DNA of 64,000 bases from Enterovibrio sp051650965 (GTDB lineage Bacteria; Pseudomonadota; Gammaproteobacteria; Enterobacterales; Vibrionaceae). The stretch is taken from the NCBI GenBank assembly GCA_051650965.1, contig JBOFRL010000023.1, positions 62,001 through 126,000 on the forward strand. Direction: 5' to 3'. A program made the position numbers and the translations under genes. A model generated the notes under the pieces. The model was not told the origin of the DNA, did not search any database, and saw nothing but the letters and a program-made list of their open reading frames with translations. Shown piece by piece: positions 24,167-32,521 of the stretch (position 1 is its first letter; every line of letters begins with the position of its first letter).

Positions 24167-25019
24167 ACAGCGCTTCTTCCTGCGCCATTAATTCAGAAAT
24201 GTGCTCTTTTTGACTCAGCCAGATCATGCCGCTTTCTCGGCCATATTTCTTAAGTATATTTTTAGTTTTGTGGTACTTTTGCTGATCAATAATATCTAGC
24301 AACTCTTTATAAAAATTAAGCGCCAACTCGCACGCATTACCATTCATAAAGTAGTAACCACCGACCCTAGAATAAATTTTGCGCATGCCATTTATGGTTA
24401 GCAAATAAACTTTACTGTTAGAAAATTGCGCCATTCCTTGAAAAAGCAAATAATCAAAATAATTAAATGCGCGGCCAAAACAGATAGCCTCTGTTAATGA
24501 TGGCGATGCATCCTTAAAGGTTTCTGTTATTTTTTTGGTATCTTGTAAAATGGCGTCTCGCTCTGCAAGTTCGCTAATTGCGATCTCAAATTTCTTATTT
24601 TCTACCAATTTTTCACAAGAAAAGATCACCTTGGTGATTAATTGACGGCAAGCTTGCGCATTATTTTTTATCGCGTGACGCATATAAATGCAGCTGATAT
24701 CGGTGCGGGCGGCGAGCAGATCCTCGAGCACCCCGTGCACGTCCTCACCCTCGAGGGTCACCAGCGTATCGAGAATGCTCAGCCCCGCGGTATTCATGTA
24801 GTCGTTAATGCGCGTCGGCTTGCCGTGCTGGATAGTCAGCCAGCCATCGCGCGCCAGACGTTGCAGCACTTCACGCAGCGTCGTGCGCGTCACCCCAATC
24901 TGCTCTGACAGCTCGCGCTCGGCGGGCAAAATCGAGCCTTGCGGAAAATGATTGTTCCAAATACTTTTAATAATGTATTTTTCAGCAAATGCTGCTGGGC
25001 TATCGGCCTTGATCACCAT
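24165..25019 (-). CDS. fadR: Fatty acid metabolism regulator FadR, long (Vibrio-like) form
   Basis: GntR-family regulator that binds long-chain acyl-CoA, represses beta-oxidation genes and activates unsaturated fatty acid synthesis. I chose the ATG at 25019 because the product then aligns with E. coli from residue 1 (MVIKADSPAAFAEKYIIKSI); ten extra codons upstream are open. The winged helix is PAERELSEQIGVTRTTLREV and LARDGWLTIQHGKPTRIND. At 284 aa it exceeds the 239-aa E. coli protein; the extra residues lie in the ligand domain at about 125-170, where Vibrio FadR has its roughly 40-residue insert. It ends in YGRESGMIW, as in the family. nhaB, the common neighbour, is absent. Confidence 0.94.
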   Translation of the reverse strand: MVIKADSPAAFAEKYIIKSIWNNHFPQGSILPAERELSEQIGVTRTTLREVLQRLARDGWLTIQHGKPTRINDYMNTAGLSILDTLVTLEGEDVHGVLEDLLAARTDISCIYMRHAIKNNAQACRQLITKVIFSCEKLVENKKFEIAISELAERDAILQDTKKITETFKDASPSLTEAICFGRAFNYFDYLLFQGMAQFSNSKVYLLTINGMRKIYSRVGGYYFMNGNACELALNFYKELLDIIDQQKYHKTKNILKKYGRESGMIWLSQKEHISELMAQEEAL

Positions 25020-25434
25020 CGGTTGGTTGCGCACTCTCGCCAAACTCATAATCGCGCATCATATCATTGATAAAAAAAATCAAGTAACCCGTGAGCGGCG
25101 ACTTATTCGCAAAGACTCATTTTTTGAAGACAAATCGCAGCAACAGGGCACAAAATAAAAACTATTTTTTGTCGCGCGCAAAACGCAGATGCTATTTTTT
25201 CAACTCGCGAAGAAAACTTCAATAAATTCATATTGAAGCATTTGCATGATTTATATTTTTGCCTAAAGATGAATTTCATAAAAAATCTTTCTGCTTTAAA
25301 ATATTCAATGGATTTATGATCCTTGCTTAGGGGAACTTTTTATCCGTTTTTCCCTCCACATTTTTGCATAATAAACAATACATTGCTTTTTATCAGTGTG
25401 AGCAATCTGTAAGTTAATCAATGAGGCACAGCCG
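25020..25434. other. Divergent spacer between fadR and dsbB
   Basis: About 415 AT-rich bases that must carry both promoters. I see no gene, terminator or clear operator. The start of the plus-strand side has an open frame without a ribosome binding site that I discounted. Confidence 0.45.
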
Positions 25435-25983
25435 ATGTTTTCTTTTTTGAATTATATTTCGTACACGCGCGGCGCTTGGAAGCTGCTTTTCATCAGTTGT
25501 CTTATTTTTGAGCTGTGCGCGCTCTTTTTCCAACACGGGTTAGACCTCGCGCCTTGCGTGATGTGTATTTATGAACGCGTTGCTTTGACCGGCGTTTTGC
25601 TTAGCGCATTGATTGGCATGCTTGCACCGCACCTGCAAATGGTGCGCAACATCGCCCTGTTAGGCTGGCTGGGCAGCTCAGCGTGGGGATTGCAGTTGTC
25701 AATCGAGCACATCGGTTACCAATTCCCTGATCCTAATCAGCTTTTTGGCAAAACTTGCGATTTGCTCGTCAACTTCCCAAGCAGGGCGCCGCTCAATAAG
25801 TGGGTTCCTTGGATGTTTGAAGCGCAAGGCAGCTGCAGCGAAATCACTTGGCGTTTTCTTGACTACACCATGCCGCAATGGCTCGTGCTAATTTTTGGCG
25901 CCATGCTGCTCGTAGCAGTGCTTGTCACCCTGTCACAATTCATTAAGCCCAAAGCTGCCAAAGCAAAACGCAGCCCAGCTTGA
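25435..25983 (+). CDS. dsbB: Disulfide bond formation protein DsbB
   Basis: Inner-membrane quinone-linked oxidase that recharges DsbA. 182 aa, four membrane spans. The redox pairs are Cys41-Cys44 (APCVMC) and Cys108/Cys134 (GKTCDL; GSCSE), with Arg48 of YERVA, which contacts quinone in E. coli. The ends of the first periplasmic loop and IGYQFPDPNQLFG match the family. dsbA is not in the window. A strong hairpin terminator follows. Confidence 0.96.
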   Translation: MFSFLNYISYTRGAWKLLFISCLIFELCALFFQHGLDLAPCVMCIYERVALTGVLLSALIGMLAPHLQMVRNIALLGWLGSSAWGLQLSIEHIGYQFPDPNQLFGKTCDLLVNFPSRAPLNKWVPWMFEAQGSCSEITWRFLDYTMPQWLVLIFGAMLLVAVLVTLSQFIKPKAAKAKRSPA

Positions 25984-25989
25984 TTTGCA

Positions 25990-26016
25990 AAAGCGTGCCA
26001 CGACGGCGCGCTTTTT
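25990..26016 (+). terminator. Terminator after dsbB
   Basis: AAAGCGTGCC (25990-25999) pairs with GGCGCGCTTT (26005-26014), with one G-T pair and a 5-base loop, then T5 at 26012-26016. It starts 6 bases after the stop codon. Confidence 0.85.
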
Positions 26017-26196
26017 CTTTTCTCCTTCGCAACCATCACAACGCTAGCCATGTGACGCAGATCGCAGTAAAATTCACCGCAACTTAAACTCGCTTGCCGT
26101 TATTAATTTTTACTGCTGGTGGCGGCAAAGCTGCGCGCAACTTGTCCGCTTTTCATTCTCACCACAGACATTTTTAGCGACACACATGGGAATTTT

Positions 26197-27573
26197 ATGC
26201 AAAGACCTGAACTACTCTCCCCTGCTGGCAATTTGAAAAACATGCGCTACGCCTTCGCTTATGGTGCGGACGCCGTTTACGCAGGCCAGCCGCGCTACAG
26301 TTTGCGAGTGCGCAATAACGAGTTTGATCATGCTAATTTGCAGATCGGTATCAACGAAGCGCATGCACTTGGCAAGAAATTTTACGTGGTGTGCAATATT
26401 CAGCCGCACAATGCCAAGCTCAAAACCTTTTTGCGCGACGTAACGCCGGTGATCAACATGGGGCCAGATGCGCTGATCATGTCTGATCCCGGTCTTATCA
26501 TGATGGTGCGCGAGGCATTTCCGCACATGCCTATTCACCTGTCGGTACAGGCCAACGCGGTCAACTGGGCCACGGTGAAATTTTGGCAGACGCAAGGCGT
26601 GCAGCGCGTGATCTTGTCGCGCGAGCTTTCGCTCGAAGAGATTGAAGAGATCCGCAGCGCCGTGCCACAGATGGAAATTGAAGTGTTTGTGCATGGTGCG
26701 CTATGCATGGCGTATTCTGGGCGCTGCCTGCTTTCAGGCTACATCAACAAGCGCGACCCCAACCAAGGCACCTGCACCAACGCATGTCGCTGGAGCTACA
26801 ATGTGCATCCAGCAACGGAAGACAGCAGCGGGCAGATCGTCAATGCCGCGCCGGCGGCGACCACTCTTGGCCTTGGCACACACACGTCACAGCCATTCTT
26901 GCTCGAGGAGCAAGGTCGCCCAGGTGAGCTGATGGCCGCTTTTGAAGATGAGCACGGCACCTACATCATGAACTCCAAAGATCTGCGCGCGGTCGAGCAT
27001 GTCGCCAAGCTCACGCAGATGGGCGTGCATTCGCTCAAAATTGAAGGACGCACCAAATCGTTCTACTACTGCGCGCGTACGGCACAAGTCTATCGTCAAG
27101 CGATAGATGATGCGATGGCAGGCAAACCGTTTGATGCAGCGCTGCTCACGACGCTAGAAAGCTTAGCGCACCGCGGCTACACCGAAGGATTTTTGCGCCG
27201 CCATCACCACAGCGAATACCAAAATTATGATTACGGCTACTCTGTCTCAACACTGCAACAATTTGTCGGCGAATTTACCGGCGAGCGATGCGGCGAGCTG
27301 GCGCTGGTAGAAGTTAAAAATAAATTTGTGGTCGGCGACGAACTTGAGATCATGACGCCAGAGAAAAATATCACCTTCACGCTCACGCAAATGCAAGATA
27401 AAAAAGGCAATGTGGTTGATGACGCGAAAGGTAACGGCCACTTCATGTATATACCGGTGCCCGCTGATCTTGATCTGCAATTTGCACTCTTGATGCGCAA
27501 TTTGCCACAAGGCACGAGCACGCGCAATGTTTGCGAACAGCCGTTAGACATCAAAGAGATCAAGGTTAAGTAA
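26197..27573 (+). CDS. trhP: tRNA 5-hydroxyuridine synthesis protein TrhP (YegQ), peptidase U32 family
   Basis: U32-family protein (YegQ) needed in E. coli for hydroxylation of U34 in several tRNAs; earlier annotated as a protease. The product begins MQRPELLSPAGNLKNMRYAF at the ATG 26197 (458 aa, E. coli 453); the frame is open to 26119 but the extension is unlike the family. Conserved stretches are AYGADAVYAGQPRYSLR, EVFVHGALCMAYSGRCLLSG, RDPNQGTCTNACRW with clustered cysteines, and SLKIEGRTKSFYYCARTAQV. Its stop codon overlaps the ferredoxin start by one base, so the two are coupled. Confidence 0.95.
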   Translation: MQRPELLSPAGNLKNMRYAFAYGADAVYAGQPRYSLRVRNNEFDHANLQIGINEAHALGKKFYVVCNIQPHNAKLKTFLRDVTPVINMGPDALIMSDPGLIMMVREAFPHMPIHLSVQANAVNWATVKFWQTQGVQRVILSRELSLEEIEEIRSAVPQMEIEVFVHGALCMAYSGRCLLSGYINKRDPNQGTCTNACRWSYNVHPATEDSSGQIVNAAPAATTLGLGTHTSQPFLLEEQGRPGELMAAFEDEHGTYIMNSKDLRAVEHVAKLTQMGVHSLKIEGRTKSFYYCARTAQVYRQAIDDAMAGKPFDAALLTTLESLAHRGYTEGFLRRHHHSEYQNYDYGYSVSTLQQFVGEFTGERCGELALVEVKNKFVVGDELEIMTPEKNITFTLTQMQDKKGNVVDDAKGNGHFMYIPVPADLDLQFALLMRNLPQGTSTRNVCEQPLDIKEIKVK

Positions 27574-27827
27574 TGGCGCTACTCATCACGCAGCGCTGCA
27601 TCAATTGCGACATGTGCGAGCCGGAGTGCCCCAACAAAGCCATCAGCATGGGGGAGCAGATCTATCAAATCGACCCCGATCGCTGCACGCAATGCTTGGG
27701 CCACTACGCCAAACCCACGTGCCAAGCGGTGTGCCCCATTCATAACTGCATTATCAGTGATCCGCAGCGGATCGAAAGTGAAGAGCAGCTGCTCGAAAAA
27801 TTTGTTCAGCTACAAGGACTTGTGTAG
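27573..27827 (+). CDS. yfhL: YfhL-type 2x[4Fe-4S] ferredoxin
   Basis: 84-aa bacterial ferredoxin. One cluster motif is CINCDMCEPECP; the second is CTQCLGHYAKPTCQAVCP, with the insertion between the second and third cysteines that is characteristic of YfhL (Alvin-type) ferredoxins. The start overlaps the trhP stop by one base (TAATG), which strongly suggests that it is the electron or cluster partner of TrhP here; that partnership is inferred from position. Confidence 0.93.
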   Translation: MALLITQRCINCDMCEPECPNKAISMGEQIYQIDPDRCTQCLGHYAKPTCQAVCPIHNCIISDPQRIESEEQLLEKFVQLQGLV

Positions 27828-28156
27828 CAGGTTGTGAGCGCGCAGTGCGAACTCGCTCAAATGGTGAGATCGCACTACCTCGCGACGGCGCTAGTTATAA
27901 ACCGCAAGCCAAGCGCCAAGTAAAAACACAGAAATAAAAAGGATCATCAGCAGATCTTTTTTCATGGTCAACTCGCAGATCGGGCCTACCTCTTTATGGA
28001 TTAGCGATAAAAGCGATAAAAATCAATGCCTATTTCTAATATGAGTGAGGATTTACCACTTCTGCCGCTGACGTGTCACCGGCGCAACAGCTCAGCGCGC
28101 CATTTTCACAGCGCTAGCCTGCGCATCGGTCGCCTGCCTACGCTTTTACGCCGTTT
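27828..28156. other. Spacer between yfhL and rnfH with a candidate membrane micropeptide
   Basis: Convergent region of 329 bases. It holds a 24-codon minus-strand hydrophobic ORF listed separately, and the inverted repeat TGAGCG/CGCTCA (27835-27840, 27854-27859) with no T-run. Nothing else was recognised. Confidence 0.5.
27891..27965 (-). CDS. Candidate 24-residue membrane micropeptide
   Basis: ATG at 27965 to TAG at 27891-27893. The product begins MKKDLLMILFISVFLLG and ends WLAVYN: two lysines, then about 17 hydrophobic residues, typical of single-span small membrane proteins with the N-terminus in the cytoplasm. GAG lies 6 bases upstream as a modest ribosome binding site. I do not recognise a family. 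An uninterrupted 24-codon frame can occur by chance, but its composition is unusually protein-like. Confidence 0.4.
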   Translation of the reverse strand: MKKDLLMILFISVFLLGAWLAVYN

Positions 28157-28489
28157 TTAGCGATTTTTGTTTGCGCGCCGCAAGCGGATTTCTTTAGGGT
28201 CGCCAAGCAGCGGCCGATAAATTTCAATGCGATCGCCATGCTGCGCCGTCGCGTCAAGTTTCACCGCACGACTAAAAATGCCCACTTTATTTTGCGCTAA
28301 ATCAATCTGCGGATAAGCGTCAAGCACTCCGCAATGGGTAATAATATCTGCGATGGTCGCTGAAGGGGTAACGCTGATAGCAAACACTCGCTGCTCATCA
28401 GGCAATGCGTACAGCACTTCAACATCGATAAGATTGGCCTCGTCAGAAGTTGCTGAGGGCGGCGTGTTTGACAGCTTATTGTTTTCCAT
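28157..28489 (-). CDS. rnfH: RnfH family protein (UPF0125)
   Basis: 110-aa ubiquitin-fold protein of the RnfH family, of unclear function. The core is IDVEVLYALPDEQRVFAISV, the helix SATIADIITHCGV and the end GDRIEIYRPLLGDPKEIRLRRA, which is highly characteristic. It overlaps the end of ratA by 14 bases and is co-transcribed with it, divergent from smpB, as in many gammaproteobacteria. Confidence 0.93.
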   Translation of the reverse strand: MENNKLSNTPPSATSDEANLIDVEVLYALPDEQRVFAISVTPSATIADIITHCGVLDAYPQIDLAQNKVGIFSRAVKLDATAQHGDRIEIYRPLLGDPKEIRLRRANKNR

Positions 28490-28913
28490 AAATTTGCTCA
28501 GCTCGCAGAGTAAATGCGCTGATCATACTTGCGGCAAGCTCGGTGAAAATTTTCCCAAATGCCAGCGCTATCAGCGGATTTTTAAATTCAAACTGTAAGG
28601 TTAATTCGATTTTGCAGCGCGCCTCATCGTGCGCAACAAATTGCCAGCCGCCGCTCAAATGGCGAAACGGGCCTTCCACCAACGCCATCTCTATCCGCTG
28701 CCCCGGCACGAGCGTGTTACGAGTGACAAACATTTTACGCACCCCAAATTTAGCCACCAAAATGGAAGCTTTCATCATGGTCGACGTATGCTCTAGCACC
28801 TGCGCCGCCGCGCAGCCTGGCAAAAATTGCGGATAAGCAGCCACATCATTAACAAGAGCAAACATCTGCTCTTTTTTATACGGCACGACTGCACTTTGGT
28901 GAAATTGTGGCAT
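28476..28913 (-). CDS. ratA: START/polyketide-cyclase-like protein RatA (YfjG, COQ10-like)
   Basis: 145-aa SRPBCC-fold protein. In E. coli RatA was described as a 50S-binding toxin that blocks subunit association; homologues of COQ10 bind ubiquinone. Diagnostic stretches are SAVVPYKKEQMFALVNDVAA, YPQFLPGCAAAQVLEH, RMKASI-like positions replaced by MMKASILVAKFGVRKMFVTR, and AFTLRAEQIYG at the end. It is the first gene of ratA-rnfH, facing smpB. Confidence 0.93.
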   Translation of the reverse strand: MPQFHQSAVVPYKKEQMFALVNDVAAYPQFLPGCAAAQVLEHTSTMMKASILVAKFGVRKMFVTRNTLVPGQRIEMALVEGPFRHLSGGWQFVAHDEARCKIELTLQFEFKNPLIALAFGKIFTELAASMISAFTLRAEQIYGKQ

Positions 28914-29037
28914 TCCATTTCCCTTAATGTGAGACGAGTTAATATATCACAGTTGCGCTCATGCCAAAAAACAATAAAACTAGCGCTTACTTTTATTGGT
29001 TAACTGTTGCTGCCCTGCGCGGCAAAACGGTCAAAAA

Positions 29038-29523
29038 ATGGTTAAAAAAAACGCAAAAAGTAAATCTGGCAGCAACACGATCGCGCTCAACAAAAAAGCG
29101 CGCCACGAATTTTTCATCGAAGATGAAATTGAAGCGGGACTTGAGCTGCAAGGTTGGGAAGTTAAATCGATGCGCGCCGGCAAAGCCAATGTCACGGAAA
29201 GTTACGTCTATTTTCGTCAAGGCGAAGCTTTCATCTCCGGCATGATGATAACGCCGCTTGACAAAGCCTCGACCCACGTTGTGGCCAACCCTACGCGCAT
29301 TCGCAAATTACTGCTTAAAAAACGCGAGCTTGACACTTTGATGGGCAAAGTGAACCGCGACGGCTACACCGTGGTTGCGCTGGCGCTGTACTGGAAACAG
29401 TCGTGGGCGAAGCTCAAAATCGGCCTTGCTAAAGGGAAAAAGCTGCACGATAAACGCGACAGCCTCAAAGATCGCGACTGGCAACGCGACAAAGCGCGGA
29501 TCATGAAAAGCAGCGCTAGATAA
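29038..29523 (+). CDS. smpB: SsrA-binding protein SmpB
   Basis: Binds tmRNA and delivers it to stalled ribosomes. 161 aa. I chose the ATG at 29038 because MVKKNAKSKSGSNTIALNKK aligns with the E. coli start; 14 more codons are open upstream. Conserved stretches are ARHEFFIEDEIEAGLELQGW, EVKSMRAGKAN, RDGYTVVALALYWK and the C-terminal tail KGKKLHDKRDSLKDRDWQRD, which enters the decoding centre. The tmRNA gene begins 46 bases downstream. Confidence 0.97.
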   Translation: MVKKNAKSKSGSNTIALNKKARHEFFIEDEIEAGLELQGWEVKSMRAGKANVTESYVYFRQGEAFISGMMITPLDKASTHVVANPTRIRKLLLKKRELDTLMGKVNRDGYTVVALALYWKQSWAKLKIGLAKGKKLHDKRDSLKDRDWQRDKARIMKSSAR

Positions 29524-29569
29524 TAGTTGACGAAACAGGTGGTTGTGTTTAAGCTTGAAAAACTTTTAC

Positions 29570-29967
29570 GGGGCTGATTTTGGATTCGACAGGATCAGGA
29601 AGGCTCGTGGAGCATGCCGAGGTGCGGTTGGCCTCGCTAAAAAACCGCAAAAAATAGTCGCAAACGACGAAAACTACCAAGCTGAAGACGTGCGCCTCGC
29701 GGCGTAAGTCTCTCGTAGCCTAAGAAACTACCAGCTTCTTCTCTCCCTAGCCTTCGCCTGTAGGACGGGGAATTATGAGGAGTCAAACAGAAACAGGATC
29801 GCGCGGAAGCTTTGACTCGAGAGCGGAACCGTTAAATTTAATTCGGGTATGCCTTAATGTGGCGTGTCTGTTCGCAGCATTGAGACGAGAATAAAGCCAG
29901 ACTAAGCATGTAGCGCCATTAGTTAGATTGGTTTTGGACGCGGGTTCAACTCCCGCCAGCTCCACCA
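29570..29967 (+). ncRNA. ssrA: Transfer-messenger RNA (ssrA)
   Basis: The 5' end GGGGCTGATTTTGGATTCGA and the 3' end GGGTTCAACTCCCGCCAGCT followed by CCACCA form the alanyl tRNA-like domain. The resume codon GCA is at 29660, giving the encoded tag ANDENYQAEDVRLAA and stop TAA at 29705-29707. The tag keeps the ANDENY start and the hydrophobic -LAA end recognised by ClpXP/ClpAP, but is five residues longer than ANDENYALAA. It is adjacent to its partner smpB and followed by a TTCG-loop terminator. Confidence 0.97.
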
Positions 29968-29978
29968 AATCGCGATTT

Positions 29979-30003
29979 AAGACGTCTTCGGACGTCTTTT
30001 TTT
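29979..30003 (+). terminator. tmRNA terminator
   Basis: AAGACGTC (29979-29986), TTCG tetraloop, GACGTCTT (29991-29998), then Ts to 30003. It begins 12 bases after the CCA end. Confidence 0.93.
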
Positions 30004-30100
30004 GTGTCCGCAATAATGAAAATACATAATAAATCAGCAAGTTTTTCCGCGCGCACGAGAAATCGGCAGCGCAAAGGCTGCCGCCAATTTCTGCCGTAAA

Positions 30101-30481
30101 TTATGAAGAGGGTTTACAGTCGCGTGGGATCTTTTGGGAGTAACGAATGAGTTTTTTCATATCAAGGGTGGAGTCATAATCAGCGGGAAAACCTTCGGCG
30201 CTCTTCCCAATATCAACCGCCACGATTTCAATGTATACCGACGGGTAAGGCTCCCCGTTTTTGTCCCTGATTTTATCCATGCGGGCGTCAAGTTTGTCGA
30301 GCAGCTTTTCCTCTTTAGCCCACAACCAGTAATCCTTTTTGCTACCGCAAGGCACAAAAGCGCTCACTTCAAACCCATTCGTGTAGATGCCGCGATAAGA
30401 GTGGCTCACTTCAGGCTTCGCCGCATCAGCAAAAAAAGAGAGCGATACGAGCGGTAATAATAACTTTTTCACAGTTAACAC
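30101..30481 (-). CDS. Small exported protein, unknown
   Basis: 126 aa beginning MLTVKKLLLPLVSLSFFADA: a signal peptide with likely cleavage near ADA-AKP. The mature part has YRGIYTNGFEVSAFVPCG followed by YWLWAKEEKLLDKL. The short GFEVSxFxPCG motif resembles one in NlpE-type and other envelope lipoproteins, but there is no lipobox here. Two cysteines (about 45 and 122) could form a disulfide. It appears monocistronic. Function not known. Confidence 0.7.
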   Translation of the reverse strand: MLTVKKLLLPLVSLSFFADAAKPEVSHSYRGIYTNGFEVSAFVPCGSKKDYWLWAKEEKLLDKLDARMDKIRDKNGEPYPSVYIEIVAVDIGKSAEGFPADYDSTLDMKKLIRYSQKIPRDCKPSS

Positions 30482-30639
30482 TCCTCGATTTCAAACAGCT
30501 CTTGCTTGCATTTTTATATCACTAATTGCCTTAAATAAATACCAAATTCCTGCGTGACGGCGAGCGCCTATTGCGCGCCACTGTTTTCTTTCGCCGCGTT
30601 TGACTTGCAAGGTAAGGCCCAAGCAGCGCTGTTCACCAT

Positions 30640-30664
30640 AAAAAAATAGACGCCTCAGGCGTCT
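30640..30664 (-). terminator. Terminator after the FKBP isomerase gene
   Basis: AGACGCC (30648-30654) and GGCGTCT (30658-30664) with a 3-base loop. Read on the minus strand, the T-run corresponds to the A-run at 30640-30646. It lies about 30 bases after the isomerase stop. Confidence 0.85.
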
Positions 30665-30692
30665 TATTTATACGTTACATCAATACCTTGAC

Positions 30693-31160
30693 TCACAGAG
30701 CAAGCTTTTTAAACTCCGCCATCTCAGCCGCGCTTGGCTCACGGATAGCTTTGACCACGCCGCTAAAATGCAAGCGCTCCTCAACCAAAGGATGGTTGGC
30801 GTCAATCAGCACCTCATCGTCATAAACGTCTGCGACAAACACCGGTGAATTGACATTATTGATGGTCATATTCAAGCCCATTCCCGCTTTAAAATCAGGG
30901 ATATGGCTAAAATGCGCCTTCGAGACCCGCTGCACAAGCTTTGGATCGTGCGCGCCATACGCTTCGTGCGACTCAAGCACCACAGCGAAAGCATCGCCCA
31001 CTTTTTTCCCCTCCAGCGTGCGCTCTAACGCCGGAAGCAGATGCCCTGTGCCGTGCACATACTCCATCGGCGGGCCGCCCGCAGCTGTTGTGTAACACAA
31101 AGAGCCATCATCAAAAGAGGTGGTCATCTCAAGCTGCACAATCATATATTTTTTTATCAT
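30693..31160 (-). CDS. FKBP-type prolyl isomerase, SlyD-like
   Basis: 155-aa peptidyl-prolyl isomerase and chaperone of the SlyD/FkpB branch. The FKBP strands are MIVQLEMTTSFDDGSLCYTT and YVHGTGHLLPALERTLEGKK, followed by GDAFAVVLESHEAYGAHDPK, the flap-insert domain (about 70-125) and DANHPLVEERLHFSGVVKAI. The His/Cys-rich metal tail of E. coli SlyD is missing; the protein ends EMAEFKKLAL. AGG lies 8 bases before the ATG. A second ATG at codon 6 is possible. Confidence 0.88.
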   Translation of the reverse strand: MIKKYMIVQLEMTTSFDDGSLCYTTAAGGPPMEYVHGTGHLLPALERTLEGKKVGDAFAVVLESHEAYGAHDPKLVQRVSKAHFSHIPDFKAGMGLNMTINNVNSPVFVADVYDDEVLIDANHPLVEERLHFSGVVKAIREPSAAEMAEFKKLAL

Positions 31161-31296
31161 GTGATTTCCTCACCCAAGCTTTTACACGTCGTAACAAAAA
31201 TGTAACACAATAACAAAGGCGCACAGCTTAAGCTGCGCAAACTTTTGCCAAGAAAAATGAGAGTCATTAATTTTTATAGATTTTTTTATTCACGGC

Positions 31297-32355
31297 TTAG
31301 CCATTTTGCGCGCGCTGACGAAGCAAGTGATCCATCAGCACAATCGCTGCCATCGCTTCAACAATCGGTACCGCGCGAATGCCAACGCAAGGATCGTGGC
31401 GCCCCTTGCCGCTGATCTCAACCGCATTGCCATGCAGATCAATCGACTTGCCCGCAATGGCGATGCTCGGCGTCGGTTTGAGGGCAACATGCGCTACGAT
31501 CTCTTGCCCCGAAGAAATGCCACCTAAAATACCACCGGCATGATTCGAGAGAAAACCACTTGGGCACAGCTCGTCGCGATTTTCACTGCCGCGCTGCGTC
31601 ACCACCGCGACCCCGTCGCCAATTTCGACCGCTTTCACCGCATTAATGCTCATCAATGCGTGCGCCAGATCAGCATCAAGCCTATCAAACACCGGCTCGC
31701 CAAGGCCTGCTGGCACCCCGCTGACAACCAAGGTGACGCGCGCGCCAATCGAGTCACCTTGTTTTTTGAGACTCTGAATAAGCTGCTCTAGTGCCGTCAC
31801 TTTATCGGCGTCTGGGCAAAAAAACGGATTTTGCTCAACTTGTTCCCAATCGACCTTGTCAATTTGAATCGGCCCCATCTGTGCCAAATAAGCGCGTATA
31901 CGCATACCAAACTGCTGCTGTAAATACTGTTTTGCAATAGCACCTGCTGCAACGCGCATCGCCGTTTCTCGCGCAGAAGCGCGACCACCGCCGCGATGGT
32001 CGCGCAGCCCATATTTTTTCATATAGGTGAAGTCAGCGTGCCCTGGGCGAAAAGTGTCAGCCAAATGGTCATAATCGCCCGAGCGCGCATCGCAGTTAGC
32101 GATCATCAGGCCAATCGGAGTGCCGGTTGTCCGGCCATTAAACAGCCCCGACAAGATCTGCACCTCGTCAGCCTCGCGGCGAGCGGTTGTGTAACGCGAC
32201 TGCCCTGGGCGGCGGCGATCGAGTTCGCGCTGGATCACCTCGGCAGTAAGCGCCATTCCCGCAGGACAGCCGTCGACAATGCAGCCAAGAGCCGCGCCGT
32301 GGCTTTCGCCAAACGTGGTAACGCGAAAAAGTTCGCCAATGCTATTTCCTGCCAT
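31297..32355 (-). CDS. aroC: Chorismate synthase AroC
   Basis: Converts EPSP to chorismate, the last shikimate step, using reduced FMN. 352 aa (E. coli 361) from the ATG at 32355, which has AAGGTG 6 bases upstream; the longer frame to 32463 is not family-like. Signatures are GNSIGELFRVTTFGESHGAA, GLFNGRTTGTPIGLMI, DYDHLADTFRPGHADFTYMK, GLRDHRGGGRASARETAMRV and NHAGGILGGISSGQ. It belongs to the conserved aroC-prmB-smrB block but is separated from prmB here by two polysaccharide genes. Confidence 0.97.
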   Translation of the reverse strand: MAGNSIGELFRVTTFGESHGAALGCIVDGCPAGMALTAEVIQRELDRRRPGQSRYTTARREADEVQILSGLFNGRTTGTPIGLMIANCDARSGDYDHLADTFRPGHADFTYMKKYGLRDHRGGGRASARETAMRVAAGAIAKQYLQQQFGMRIRAYLAQMGPIQIDKVDWEQVEQNPFFCPDADKVTALEQLIQSLKKQGDSIGARVTLVVSGVPAGLGEPVFDRLDADLAHALMSINAVKAVEIGDGVAVVTQRGSENRDELCPSGFLSNHAGGILGGISSGQEIVAHVALKPTPSIAIAGKSIDLHGNAVEISGKGRHDPCVGIRAVPIVEAMAAIVLMDHLLRQRAQNG

Positions 32356-32521
32356 ATTGTTCACCTTGGTAAATTGAAAAATGCTAACGCAAGTCGGCAG
32401 CGGATCCATCTGTTTTTTAAGCGATTTTGTGTTACTGGTTACATTTGCAAAGGAGTACTTCAAAAAAAGAAGCGCGCTGGGTTACCATTGATTACAAAAT
32501 TCACTCACGAAAAATATTACT

